Under the pieces are notes generated by a model that had not been told where the DNA came from, did not search any database, and saw nothing but the letters and a program-made list of their open reading frames with translations. Positions 48,453 to 56,444 of a DNA stretch of 64,000 nt are shown here, one piece after another. This DNA is from Kitasatospora sp. NBC_01250 (GTDB taxonomy: Bacteria; Actinomycetota; Actinomycetes; Streptomycetales; Streptomycetaceae). Positions within the stretch are counted from its first letter, which is position 1; each line of letters begins with the position of its first letter. Position numbers and translations under genes: made by a program. The DNA is taken from NCBI RefSeq assembly GCF_036226465.1, contig NZ_CP108476.1:5332001-5396000 (forward strand), given 5' to 3'.

Positions 48453-49586
48453 GTGAGAGAGCAGTTCGAACGGATCTTCGGCGCCACCCCCACCGGCGTG
48501 TGGGCGGCACCGGGCCGGGTGAACCTGATCGGCGAACACACCGACTACAACGACGGGTTCGTCCTGCCGATCGCTCTCCCGCAGGCGGTGAAGGTGGCGG
48601 CCCGGGCCCGCCCGGACGGTCGGCTGCGCCTCTACAGCGCCCAGGGCGACGACGTGGTCACCGACCTGTCGGTGGCCGCACTCGCCCCGGGCGCGGTGAC
48701 GACCTGGGCCGGCTACCCGGCCGGCGTGGTCTGGGCGCTGCGCGAGGCCGGGTACCCGATCGGCGGCGCCGACCTTTACTTCGACAGCGACGTGCCGAGC
48801 GGCGCCGGTCTCTCCTCCTCCGCCGCGCTGGAGTGCGCGGCGGCGGCGGTCTACCGCGATCTGTACGAACTGCCGTTCACCGCGGCCGAGTCGGCGGTGC
48901 TCGCGCAGCGCGGCGAGAACCTCTTCGTCGGGGTCCCGTGCGGGGTGATGGACCAGATGGCCTCGGCCTGCTGCACCGAGGGGGCCGCGCTCTTCCTCGA
49001 CACCAGGGACCTGGCGCAGCGCCAGGTCCCGTTCTCGCTGGACGAGCAGGGGCTGTTGCTGCTGGTCATCGACACCCGGGTCAAGCACGACCTCGGGGAC
49101 GGCGCCTACGCCGCGCTGCGGGCCGGCTGCGAACGGGCGGCGGAACTGCTCGGGCTGGCCGCGCTGCGCGACCTGCCCGCCGCCGCGCTGTCCGGGGCGG
49201 TGGCCCAGCTGCCCGCCGAGCTGGGCCCGCTGGTGCGCCACGTGGTGACCGAGAACGTGCGGGTCGGCCAGGCGGTCGAGCTGCTGGAGCAGGGCGAGTA
49301 CGCCGCGCTCGGACCGATCCTGACGGCGGGGCACGCCTCGCTGCGCGACGACTTCAAGGTCTCCTGCGCGGAGACCGACCTGGCGGTCGAGGCGGCGGTG
49401 GCGGCCGGTGCCCTGGGCGCCCGGATGACCGGGGGCGGCTTCGGCGGCTCGGTGATCGCGCTGGTGCCCAAGGACGCGGCCGGGCAGGTCGAACAGGCCG
49501 TCACCGGCGCCTTCCTGGCGGCGGGCCATGCGGTGCCGAACGTCTTCACGACGACCGCGGCGGCGGGGGCCCGCCGGCTCGCCTGA
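48453..49586 (+). CDS. galK: Galactokinase
   Basis: This is a 377-residue GHMP kinase that phosphorylates galactose at C1. It has the galactokinase signature GRVNLIGEHTDYNDGFVLP (about 24-42), the ATP loop VPSGAGLSSSAALE, the catalytic Asp region CGVMDQMAS and the C-terminal motif GARMTGGGFGGS. GTG 48453 lies 39 bases after galE, preceded by GGGAGAG, and closes the gal operon. No obvious terminator follows; the next feature is the inverted repeat before the regulator gene. Confidence 0.95.
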   Translation: MREQFERIFGATPTGVWAAPGRVNLIGEHTDYNDGFVLPIALPQAVKVAARARPDGRLRLYSAQGDDVVTDLSVAALAPGAVTTWAGYPAGVVWALREAGYPIGGADLYFDSDVPSGAGLSSSAALECAAAAVYRDLYELPFTAAESAVLAQRGENLFVGVPCGVMDQMASACCTEGAALFLDTRDLAQRQVPFSLDEQGLLLLVIDTRVKHDLGDGAYAALRAGCERAAELLGLAALRDLPAAALSGAVAQLPAELGPLVRHVVTENVRVGQAVELLEQGEYAALGPILTAGHASLRDDFKVSCAETDLAVEAAVAAGALGARMTGGGFGGSVIALVPKDAAGQVEQAVTGAFLAAGHAVPNVFTTTAAAGARRLA

Positions 49587-49659
49587 GAACTCGCGGCACG
49601 ACCTGCGCGGACCTGACGGAATTTCACTGAACCGCCACCTCCAGGCCTGGCACCCCGTA

Positions 49660-49701
49660 CCCTGAGTCCGGTATCGGACGGGGGCCGTACCGGACTCAGG
49701 G
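49660..49701 (+). promoter_or_regulatory. 14-bp inverted repeat over the ribosome site of the regulator gene
   Basis: CCCTGAGTCCGGTA (49660-49673) and its exact complement (49688-49701) flank a 14-base spacer. The right arm reaches the ribosome site (GGGGG, ending 49703) of the ATG at 49711. As RNA it could hide that site, as DNA it could be an operator, and it might also end galK transcription. TACCCT (49658-49663) may be a -10. Confidence 0.6.
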
Positions 49702-49710
49702 GGACACCAG

Positions 49711-50604
49711 ATGGGGCGGATCCGTGTCCTGGTGGTCGACGACCACCGGATCTTCGCCGAAGCGCTCGCGACGGCGCTCTCCGCCGAGCCGGAGATCGAG
49801 GTCGGCGCCGCCGGTAGTGCGGCCGCCGCCGAGCATGCCCTGGAACGGGCCGCGGCCGAGGGGCGGCCCTTCGACATCCTGCTGGTCGACGCCGACCTCG
49901 GCAGCGTCGGCGGCTCGCTGGTCCCGCCGCGCCGTCCGCGCCAGGCGGTGGAGCCGGAGGCCGGCCCGGCGCCGGCCCGCCGTGCCACCACCGGAGTGGT
50001 CCCCGCGCCGCGCCGCTCCGGCAGCGTGCTCGTCCCGCAGCGCCCGGCCGGACCGCCGGTGGTGACGGCGGAGCAGCCCGCCGCGGTGGCGCCGGTGCGG
50101 CGCCCGGTGGACGGGATCGCGCTGCTCGGCCGCTCCTGCCACACCTATCCCGGGCTGCGCGCCGTGGTGCTGGCCGCCGAGGAGGACCCGCGCCGGGCCG
50201 TGCGCGCGCTGTACGCGGGGGCGGCGGGCTGGGTGGCCAAGGAGAGCTCGCTGACCCGGCTGCTGACCGTGCTGCGCGGGGTGCTGCGCGGCGAGACCCA
50301 TCTGCCACCCACCCTGCTCACCGGCGTGGTGCGGGAGCTGACCACGGCCCGGCGCGACCGTACCGAGAGCGAACGGCTGGTCGAGTCGCTGACGCCCCGG
50401 GAGAAGCAGGTGCTGCGCTGCATGGTGGCGGGGCTGGGCCGGCAGGCGGTGGCCGAGCGGCTCTACCTCTCCCCGCACACGGTGCGCACCCACATGCAGA
50501 ACGTGCTGGGCAAGCTGGGCGTGCACTCCACGCTGGCCGCCGTCGCGCTGGCCCGCCGGGCGGGTGTCGGCCCGGCCGAACCGGCGGGCGCGCCGACCTC
50601 CTGA
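49711..50604 (+). CDS. LuxR-type response regulator with a proline-rich insertion in the receiver
   Basis: This is a 297-residue protein. The receiver begins VLVVDDHRIFAEALATALS and keeps Asp60 (DILLVDADLG) and the Lys in AGWVAKESS, but about 60 Pro/Arg/Ala-rich residues (72-132) are inserted after the Asp strand, where usual receivers have helix 3. The LuxR DNA-binding domain is at about 225-285 (LTPREKQVLRCMVAGLGRQAVAERLYLSPHTVRTHMQNVLGKLG). It lies directly after galK and seven bases from a convergent MarR gene. Whether it is phosphorylated is unclear and no kinase is adjacent. Confidence 0.88.
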   Translation: MGRIRVLVVDDHRIFAEALATALSAEPEIEVGAAGSAAAAEHALERAAAEGRPFDILLVDADLGSVGGSLVPPRRPRQAVEPEAGPAPARRATTGVVPAPRRSGSVLVPQRPAGPPVVTAEQPAAVAPVRRPVDGIALLGRSCHTYPGLRAVVLAAEEDPRRAVRALYAGAAGWVAKESSLTRLLTVLRGVLRGETHLPPTLLTGVVRELTTARRDRTESERLVESLTPREKQVLRCMVAGLGRQAVAERLYLSPHTVRTHMQNVLGKLGVHSTLAAVALARRAGVGPAEPAGAPTS

Positions 50605-50611
50605 GCCGGTC

Positions 50612-51109
50612 TCAGCCCGGGATGTTGTCGAACGGTGCGACCAGCTGCCGCAGCAGCGCCGCCAGCTCGCCCTGCTGCTGCCCCGACAGCTCGGCCAGCA
50701 GCTCGCGCTCGTGGGCGAGCAGCCCGGCCAGCGCCTGGTCCGCCTTCTCCTGCCCGGTTTCGGTCAGCCGCACCAGCACGCCGCGCCGGTCGTCCGGATC
50801 GGGCAGCCGCTGCACCAGGTCCTTGCCGGCCAGGCGGTCGATCCGGTTGGTCATGGTCCCCGAGGTGACCAGGGTCTGGGTGAGCAACTGCCCGGGGGAG
50901 AGCTGGTAGGGGCGTCCGGCCCGGCGAAGCGCCGTCAGCACGTCGAACTCCCAGGGCTCCAGGCCGTGCTCGGCGAAGGCGGTGCGGCGGGCCCGGTCCA
51001 GGTGCCGGGCGAGCCGGCTGACCCGGCTGAGCACCTGCAGTGGTTGCACGTCGAGGTCGGGGCGCTCTCGGCGCCATGCTGCGACCAGGCGGTCGACCTC
51101 GTCCTCCAT
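50612..51109 (-). CDS. MarR-family transcriptional regulator
   Basis: This is a 165-residue winged-helix protein: EFDVLTALRRAGRPYQLSPGQLLTQTLVTSGTMTNRIDRLAGKDLV (helix-turn-helix, about 54-100) and wing RLPDPDDRRGVLVRLT, with dimer helices at each end. It fits the common actinobacterial MarR type that represses itself and a transport or metabolic gene. A near-palindrome (51148-51161) lies 39 bases upstream of its start, suggesting autoregulation. The gene is convergent with the response regulator and no obvious target gene adjoins it. Confidence 0.92.
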   Translation of the reverse strand: MEDEVDRLVAAWRRERPDLDVQPLQVLSRVSRLARHLDRARRTAFAEHGLEPWEFDVLTALRRAGRPYQLSPGQLLTQTLVTSGTMTNRIDRLAGKDLVQRLPDPDDRRGVLVRLTETGQEKADQALAGLLAHERELLAELSGQQQGELAALLRQLVAPFDNIPG

Positions 51110-51134
51110 GTGGATCAGTGTATCGGGGGTTCTG

Positions 51135-51161
51135 TCGATATGAAGCCTCTTGACATCGAGA
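51135..51161. promoter_or_regulatory. Overlapping palindromes upstream of the MarR gene
   Basis: TCTTGA-CA-TCGAGA (51148-51161) is palindromic but for one base pair. A wider imperfect repeat, TCGATATGAAG-CCT-CTTGACATCGA (51135-51159), overlaps it. A TACACT -10 candidate for the leftward MarR gene lies near 51114. This is a likely MarR autoregulatory operator. Confidence 0.6.
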
Positions 51162-51236
51162 AAACCCCTGGCCGAAACATTCCGTTGGTGCGGCGGCGCC
51201 GGGCCCCGGCCGCCGCCGCCCGCCCGGCGGGCGCCC

Positions 51237-51950
51237 TCAGGTCTGCCGTTCGCCGACCAGCTTGGGGTGCCGCTCCATGCCCTCCAGGCCGTGCCACGCC
51301 AGGTTGACCAGGTGCGCGGCGACCTCGGCCTTGCCCGGCTTGCGCACCTCGAGCCACCACTGCCCGGTCAGCGCGACCATGCCCACCAGCATCTGCGAGT
51401 ACATCGGCGCGAGCCGGGCGTCGAAGCCGCGGGCCTTGAACTCCAGGCCCAGGATGTCCTCGACCTGGGTGGCGATGTCGCTGATCAGCGAGGCGAAGGT
51501 GCCGGTGGACTGGGCCACCGGCGAGTCCCGGACCAGGATCTTGAAACCGTCGGTCGAGGTGTCGATGTAGTCCATCAGCGCGAAGGCCGCCTGCTCCAGC
51601 AGCTCGCGGGAGTGCCCCCCGGTGAGTGCTCCGGTGACCATGTCGAGCAGCAGCTGCATCTCGCGGTCCACCACCACCGCGTAGAGGCCCTCCTTGCCCC
51701 CGAAGTGCTCGTACACCACCGGCTTGGAGACGCCCGCCCGCTCGGCGATCTCCTCCACCGAGGTGCCGTCGTAGCCGCGCTCGGCGAAGACGGAGCGCCC
51801 GATGTCCAGCAGTTGTTCGCGCCGTTGCTTGCCCGTCATCCGGACCCGGCCCGCCCGCCCGGTGCCGCCGCGGGCGGGCGGTCGATGGCCGACTGCGCTG
51901 TCTCCGTTGCTCCCGTTCACCCCCCCATCATGCTGTAGGCGACGGGTCAT
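51237..51950 (-). CDS. TetR-family transcriptional regulator
   Basis: This is a protein of up to 237 residues. The TetR DNA-binding domain begins TGKQRREQLLDIGRSVFAERG and continues TSVEEIAERAGVSKPVVYEHFGGKEGLY (about 40-85), followed by a helical ligand domain of normal size. ATG 51950 overlaps the desaturase stop (ATGA), so I accept it; a GTG at 51920 would shorten the Gly-rich start. Being coupled to the desaturase gene, it probably senses acyl-CoA or a fatty acid and represses that operon, perhaps through the palindromes at 52936-52953 or 53008-53038. That link is inference. Confidence 0.9.
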   Translation of the reverse strand: MTRRLQHDGGVNGSNGDSAVGHRPPARGGTGRAGRVRMTGKQRREQLLDIGRSVFAERGYDGTSVEEIAERAGVSKPVVYEHFGGKEGLYAVVVDREMQLLLDMVTGALTGGHSRELLEQAAFALMDYIDTSTDGFKILVRDSPVAQSTGTFASLISDIATQVEDILGLEFKARGFDARLAPMYSQMLVGMVALTGQWWLEVRKPGKAEVAAHLVNLAWHGLEGMERHPKLVGERQT

Positions 51951-52915
51951 GCGACGCGCCGGGCGTCAATGCGCCCGGGGCCCGGCCAGCGGACGTCGCG
52001 CGCCCAGCCGGCCTGTTCGAACCAGCGGATCAGCCGGGCGGAGGAGTCCAGCTGCCCGCGCAGCACCCCGTGCCGGGCCGAGGTGGGGTCGGCGTGGTGC
52101 AGGTTGTGCCAGGACTCGCCGCAGGAGAGCACCGCCAGCCACCACACGTTGCCCGAGCGGTCCCGGGACCTGAAGGGGCGCTGCCCGATCGCGTGGCAGA
52201 TGGAGTTGATCGACCAGGTCACGTGGTGCAGCAGCGCCACCCGGACCAGCGAACCCCAGAAGAACGCGGTGAGCGCACCCTGCCAGGACCAGCTGAGCAG
52301 CCCGCCCACCAGCGGCGGCAGCAGCATCGAGATCGAGGTCCAGAGCCAGAAGAGCCGCGAGACGGTCCGGATGTCGCGGTCCTTGACCAGGTCGGGCGCG
52401 TAGATGTGCTGCGGGGTCTGCTCGGAGTCGAAGAGCCAGCCCATGTGTGCCCACCACAGGCCCTTGAGCAGGGCCGGCACGCTCTCGCCGTAGCGCCAGG
52501 GCGAGTGCGGGTCGCCCTGCTGGTCGGAGAACTTGTGGTGCTTGCGGTGGTCGGCCACCCAGCGCACCACCGGCCCCTCGACGGCCAGGCTGCCGGCCAC
52601 CGCCATCGCGATCTTCAGCACCCGGCCGGTCTTGAACGAGCGGTGGGTGAAGAAGCGGTGGAAGCCGACGGTGATGCCGTGGCAGGTGGTGAAGTACATG
52701 ACCGTCGCGATCGCCAGGTCCCGCCAGCCCAGCCCCCAGCCCCAGGCCACCGGCACGGCGGCCAGCAGGGCCAGGAACGGCACCGCGATGAAGAGGCCGA
52801 GCGCCAGGCGCTCGGGCAGGCCCTGCTTCTCGCCGCCGAGCGTGGCGGAGACCTCGGAGGCGGGCCGGGCATTGGACGCGGAGCCGGGCGGCGCCTGGTC
52901 GGCCTGGATCGTCAT
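51947..52915 (-). CDS. Membrane acyl-CoA/acyl-lipid delta-9 desaturase
   Basis: This is a 322-residue integral membrane di-iron enzyme that introduces double bonds into fatty acyl chains to tune fluidity. All three histidine boxes are present: HRFFTH (HxxxxH), HRKHH (HxxHH) and HNLHH. Four membrane segments lie between them (about 37-85 and 180-220). AAGGGAG precedes ATG 52915. It is co-transcribed with the TetR gene, and its 270-base upstream region holds two candidate operators. A homologue at this place is, I believe, conserved in streptomycetes. Confidence 0.95.
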   Translation of the reverse strand: MTIQADQAPPGSASNARPASEVSATLGGEKQGLPERLALGLFIAVPFLALLAAVPVAWGWGLGWRDLAIATVMYFTTCHGITVGFHRFFTHRSFKTGRVLKIAMAVAGSLAVEGPVVRWVADHRKHHKFSDQQGDPHSPWRYGESVPALLKGLWWAHMGWLFDSEQTPQHIYAPDLVKDRDIRTVSRLFWLWTSISMLLPPLVGGLLSWSWQGALTAFFWGSLVRVALLHHVTWSINSICHAIGQRPFRSRDRSGNVWWLAVLSCGESWHNLHHADPTSARHGVLRGQLDSSARLIRWFEQAGWARDVRWPGPGRIDARRVA

Positions 52916-52935
52916 GGGCGCTCCCTTGAGGGAAT

Positions 52936-52953
52936 ACGTTTATGAGAAAACGT
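52936..52953. promoter_or_regulatory. 18-bp palindrome near the desaturase start
   Basis: ACGTTT-ATGAGA-AAACGT lies 21 to 38 bases before the desaturase ATG, in an AT-rich patch likely to contain its core promoter or transcript start. It is a candidate TetR site. Confidence 0.5.
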
Positions 52954-53007
52954 GGGAGAAAGCGGGGGAATGGAGCGTGCTCGGCGCCGGGCGTCGCTGG
53001 GCCGGAG

Positions 53008-53038
53008 CCTACGAATGCGTAACTTACGGCATCGTAGG
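53008..53038. promoter_or_regulatory. 31-bp imperfect palindrome upstream of the desaturase gene
   Basis: CCTACGAATGCGTAA and TTACGGCATCGTAGG, separated by one C, match at 12 of 15 positions when one is inverted. Outer seven bases are perfect (CCTACGA/TCGTAGG), and TACGnnnnCGTA half-sites repeat inside. It is a strong candidate operator for the TetR regulator, about 95 bases before the gene. Confidence 0.6.
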
Positions 53039-53188
53039 TTGCTGTGCCTGCCAAGGGAAGCAGGTCGCGCCGACCGTCGGCGGGGTTGGGCCGAACGGCG
53101 TGGCAGCTGGGTCGAACGGTGTGGCGCGCCCTGGGGATCGAAGGCGATACCCAGTCAGGGGAGGACTCCGGTATGGTCTGAGCAGCCA

Positions 53189-53261
53189 TCCGCCGTGGGG
53201 TAATCGGCAGCCCGCAGGCCTTTGAAGCCTTGCAGTGTTGGTTCGAATCCAACCGGCGGAG
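53189..53261 (+). tRNA. tRNA-Gln (anticodon TTG)
   Basis: Acceptor TCCGCCG/CGGCGGA, anticodon loop CTTTGAA giving anticodon TTG, and T arm GTTGG-TTCGAAT-CCAAC form a complete tRNA. CCA is not encoded. TATGGT (53172-53177) is the likely -10. The gene immediately precedes glmU, an order I recall in streptomycetes. Confidence 0.96.
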
Positions 53262-53461
53262 CACTTCGCGCGGCCGGGGTCCATCGCCCCGGTCGCGCGC
53301 TTGTCGTTTACCGACCTGGGCGTGACGCTGTGCGGTCATGGGCGGATTGCGCGGTTATTCTCGGGTCTGGTCATTTCTCGGGCCCTTCTCGATGGCGCGG
53401 CGTGCGGAGCCCGCCCATCCGGACCCGACCCGCTTCCGGTCACCCCCAAGGAGCCTCCCGC

Positions 53462-54919
53462 GTGAGCGCCAACCCCCTTGCCGCCGTCATCGTGCTCGCC
53501 GCCGGTGAAGGCACCCGGATGAAGTCGAAGGCCCTGCCCAAGGTGCTGCACCCGATCTGTGGCCGCAGCCTGCTGGGACACGTGGTCACCGCCGCCCAGG
53601 AGCTGACGCCCCAGCAACTGGTGGTGGTGATCGGCCATCTGAAGGAGCAGGTCGCCGAGCACCTGGGCGCCGAGCACCCGCAGGCCCGCACGGTGGTGCA
53701 GGACGAGCAGAACGGCACCGGCCACGCGGCCCGGATCGCGCTGGAGGCACTGGCCGCCGACGGGATCACGCTGGACGGCACGGTGCTGGTCACCTACGGG
53801 GACGTCCCGCTGCTGACCGCGGAGACCATGCGCGCGCTGGTCCACCAGCACACCCTGGAGGGCAACGGCGTCACCGTGCTGACCGCCGAGGTCCCCGACC
53901 CGAGCGGCTACGGCCGGATCCTGCGCGACCCGCAGCACGGCAGCGTCACCGCGATCGTCGAGCACAAGGACGCCGACGCCGCCCAGCTGGCGATCACCGA
54001 GATCAACTCCGGCGTCTACGCCTTCGACGGCAAGCTGCTGGCCGACGCGCTGGCCCGGATCGGCACCGACAACGTGCAGGGCGAGGAGTACCTGACCGAC
54101 ACCCTGGAGATCCTGCGCGAGGCCGGCCACCGGGTGGGCGCGATGGTCGCCGCCGACCACCGCGACATCCTGGGGATCAACGACCGGGTCCAGCTCGCCG
54201 AGGCCCGCCGGCTGCTCAACGACCGCCTGCTGGTGGCCGCGATGCGGGCCGGCGTCACCGTCGTCGACCCGGCCACCACCTGGATCGACGCGCAGGTGGG
54301 TTTCGAGCCGGACGCCGTCCTGCTCCCCGGCACCCAGCTGCACGGCGCCACCCACCTGGGCGAGGGCTGCCGGGTCGGCCCGAACAGCACCCTGACCGAC
54401 ACCGTGGTCGGGGCCGGTGCCACGGTGAGCAACGCGGTGGTCGAGCAGGCCGAGATCGGCGCGGGCGCCAGCGTCGGCCCGTTCGCCTACCTGCGCGGCG
54501 GGGTCGCGCTCGGGGCCAAGGGCAAGATCGGCACCTTCGTCGAGGTCAAGAAGTCGAGCATCGGCGCCGGCGCCAAGGTGCCGCACCTGTCCTACATGGG
54601 CGACGCCACCATCGGCGAGGGCGCCAACGTGGGCGCGGCCACGGTCACCGCCAACTGGGACGGGGTGAACAAGAACCCCACCACGATCGGTGCGCACGCC
54701 CGGGTCGGCACCGACAACATGCTCATCGCCCCGGTCACCATCGGTGACGGCGCCTACACCGGCGCCGGCTCGGTGATCAGCAAGGACGTGCCCCCCGGCG
54801 CGCTCGGCGTGAACCGCGCACAGCAGCGCAACATCGAGGGCTGGGTGGCGCGCAAGCGCCCCGGCACTGCTTCGGCCGAGGCCGCCGCCGCCGCGCTGGG
54901 CCAGCCCGCCGAGGCCTGA
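53462..54919 (+). CDS. glmU: Bifunctional GlcNAc-1-phosphate uridylyltransferase/glucosamine-1-phosphate acetyltransferase
   Basis: This is a 485-residue cytosolic enzyme that makes UDP-GlcNAc for peptidoglycan. The N-terminal uridylyltransferase carries VLAAGEGTRMKSKALPKVLH (about 11-30), the NGTGHA loop and YGDVPLL. The C-terminal left-handed beta helix has repeated hexapeptides (AEIGAGASVGPFAYLRGGV) and the acetyl-transfer site around NWDGVNKNPTTIG. AAGGAG lies seven bases before GTG 53462. prs follows after about 200 bases with its own promoter-like sequence. Confidence 0.97.
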   Translation: MSANPLAAVIVLAAGEGTRMKSKALPKVLHPICGRSLLGHVVTAAQELTPQQLVVVIGHLKEQVAEHLGAEHPQARTVVQDEQNGTGHAARIALEALAADGITLDGTVLVTYGDVPLLTAETMRALVHQHTLEGNGVTVLTAEVPDPSGYGRILRDPQHGSVTAIVEHKDADAAQLAITEINSGVYAFDGKLLADALARIGTDNVQGEEYLTDTLEILREAGHRVGAMVAADHRDILGINDRVQLAEARRLLNDRLLVAAMRAGVTVVDPATTWIDAQVGFEPDAVLLPGTQLHGATHLGEGCRVGPNSTLTDTVVGAGATVSNAVVEQAEIGAGASVGPFAYLRGGVALGAKGKIGTFVEVKKSSIGAGAKVPHLSYMGDATIGEGANVGAATVTANWDGVNKNPTTIGAHARVGTDNMLIAPVTIGDGAYTGAGSVISKDVPPGALGVNRAQQRNIEGWVARKRPGTASAEAAAAALGQPAEA

Positions 54920-55123
54920 GCCACCCCGCTCAGCGGTGCTGCGGCCCTCCCGGGCCGGACGCTTCACGGGCGGGCGCGTAACCTGGTGTACATACGTGCG
55001 CCGTGGGGCTGTAGCCCGTGCCGTGGCGTACCCAATCCCTCGTCGACCACCGGCCCGGACGGCTCCCGCTGTCCGGGTGCGGCGCGGCGGGACCATGCGG
55101 CAGCAACACGAGGAGACGGTGCA

Positions 55124-56101
55124 GTGAGCGGGATCACGACGTCGGGTGAGAAGAAACTGAAGCTCTTCTCCGGCCGTGCCCACCCCGAGCTGGCGAAGGA
55201 GGTGGCCGCGGCGCTGGGCACCGAGCTCGTCCCGACCAAGGCCCTGGACTTCGCCAACGGCGAGATCTACGTCCGCTTCCTGGAGTCCGCCCGGGGGGCG
55301 GACTGCTTCGTGATGCAGAGCCACACGGCTCCCATCAACCAGTGGATCATGGAACAGCTGATCATGATCGACGCGTTGAAGCGGGCCTCGGCCAAGAGCA
55401 TCACCGCGATCCTGCCGTTCTACGGCTACGCCCGTCAGGACAAGAAGCACCTGGGCCGCGAGCCCATCTCGGCGCGCCTGGTCGCCGACCTGCTGGCCCA
55501 GGCCGGTGCCGACCGGATCATGGCCGTGGACCTGCACACCGCGCAGATCCAGGGCTTCTTCGCCGGCCCGGTCGACCATCTCTTCGCGCTCCCGCTTCTC
55601 GCCGACTACGTCGGCGAGAAGGTCGACCGCAGCAAGCTCACCATCGTCTCGCCGGACGCCGGCCGGGTGAAGGTGGCCGACCAGTGGTGCGACCGCCTGG
55701 ACGCCCCGCTGGCGATCATCCACAAGCGCCGCGACATGAGCCAGGCCAACACCATCCTCTCCGCCGAGGTGGTCGGTGACGTCCGGGACCGGGTCTGCGT
55801 CCTGGTCGACGACATGATCGACACCGCCGGCACCATCTGCGCCGCGGCCGACGCGCTCTTCGAGGCCGGCGCCGCCGACGTCATCGTGGCCGCCACCCAC
55901 GGCGTGCTGTCCGGCCCCGCCGGCGACCGGCTGAAGAACTCGCGGGTCAGCGAGTTCGTCTTCACCAACACGCTGCCCTGCCCGGCCGACCTCCAGCTGG
56001 ACAAGGTCACCACCCTCTCCATCGCCCCCTCGATCGCCGCCGCGATCCGTGAGGTCTTCGAGGAGGGCTCGGTGACCTCGCTCTTCGAGGGCGTGCACTG
56101 A
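55124..56101 (+). CDS. prs: Ribose-phosphate pyrophosphokinase
   Basis: This is a 325-residue enzyme that makes PRPP from ribose-5-phosphate and ATP for nucleotide, His and Trp synthesis. It has KLFSGRAHPELAKEVA, the flexible catalytic loop YARQDKKHLGREPIS, the metal site AVDLHTAQIQGFF and the PRPP motif VLVDDMIDTAGTI. GAGGAGA precedes GTG 55124. glmU-prs adjacency is widespread in Gram-positive bacteria, and rplY and pth follow as in other actinobacteria. A hairpin terminator lies 54 bases after the stop. Confidence 0.97.
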   Translation: MSGITTSGEKKLKLFSGRAHPELAKEVAAALGTELVPTKALDFANGEIYVRFLESARGADCFVMQSHTAPINQWIMEQLIMIDALKRASAKSITAILPFYGYARQDKKHLGREPISARLVADLLAQAGADRIMAVDLHTAQIQGFFAGPVDHLFALPLLADYVGEKVDRSKLTIVSPDAGRVKVADQWCDRLDAPLAIIHKRRDMSQANTILSAEVVGDVRDRVCVLVDDMIDTAGTICAAADALFEAGAADVIVAATHGVLSGPAGDRLKNSRVSEFVFTNTLPCPADLQLDKVTTLSIAPSIAAAIREVFEEGSVTSLFEGVH

Positions 56102-56155
56102 GCGTGCGTGAACCGGGTTCTCCGCGGGCTCTCCGCTGAAGGTCCGTCAGGTCCG

Positions 56156-56188
56156 ATCGGCCCCGTCGCTGCTGGCGACGGGGCCGAT
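56156..56188 (+). terminator. Terminator of prs
   Basis: ATCGGCCCCGTCGC (56156-56169) pairs perfectly with 56175-56188 around loop TGCTG. A short T run follows. Confidence 0.8.
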
Positions 56189-56212
56189 TTCACGGTTGAC
56201 GAGTGCTGCGGT

Positions 56213-56444
56213 TAGACTCGTGAGACTGCTCGGCGAGGGATGCCGCGCGCCCATCGGGCGCGTGCTCCGTGATCGACGCGCTGCCGGGGTCGGAGTACCG
56301 ACCGTTGGCAGAGTCGTCCCGCCGCCGAGCGAACCCCCCAGTGTTTAAGGGTGTGGTCCCGGCGGCTTCGTGCTGTTCGGGCCTCGTATGACCACCGTAC
56401 GAGTGTTGCCTGCACCCCCCGCCAGTCTTCCGAGGAGTGCAGTC
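56213..56444 (+). promoter_or_regulatory. Promoter and long structured leader of rplY
   Basis: TAGACT (56213-56218) is a -10 candidate, giving a leader of over 200 bases before the GTG. It holds successive hairpins: 56244-56264 (CGCGCCC/GGGCGCG), 56281-56311 (CTGCC and GGTCGG paired with CCGACC and GGCAG around AGTA) and GCCGCC/GGCGGC further on. A ribosomal-protein leader that binds L25 or another signal is possible; the class is not one I can name. Confidence 0.45.
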
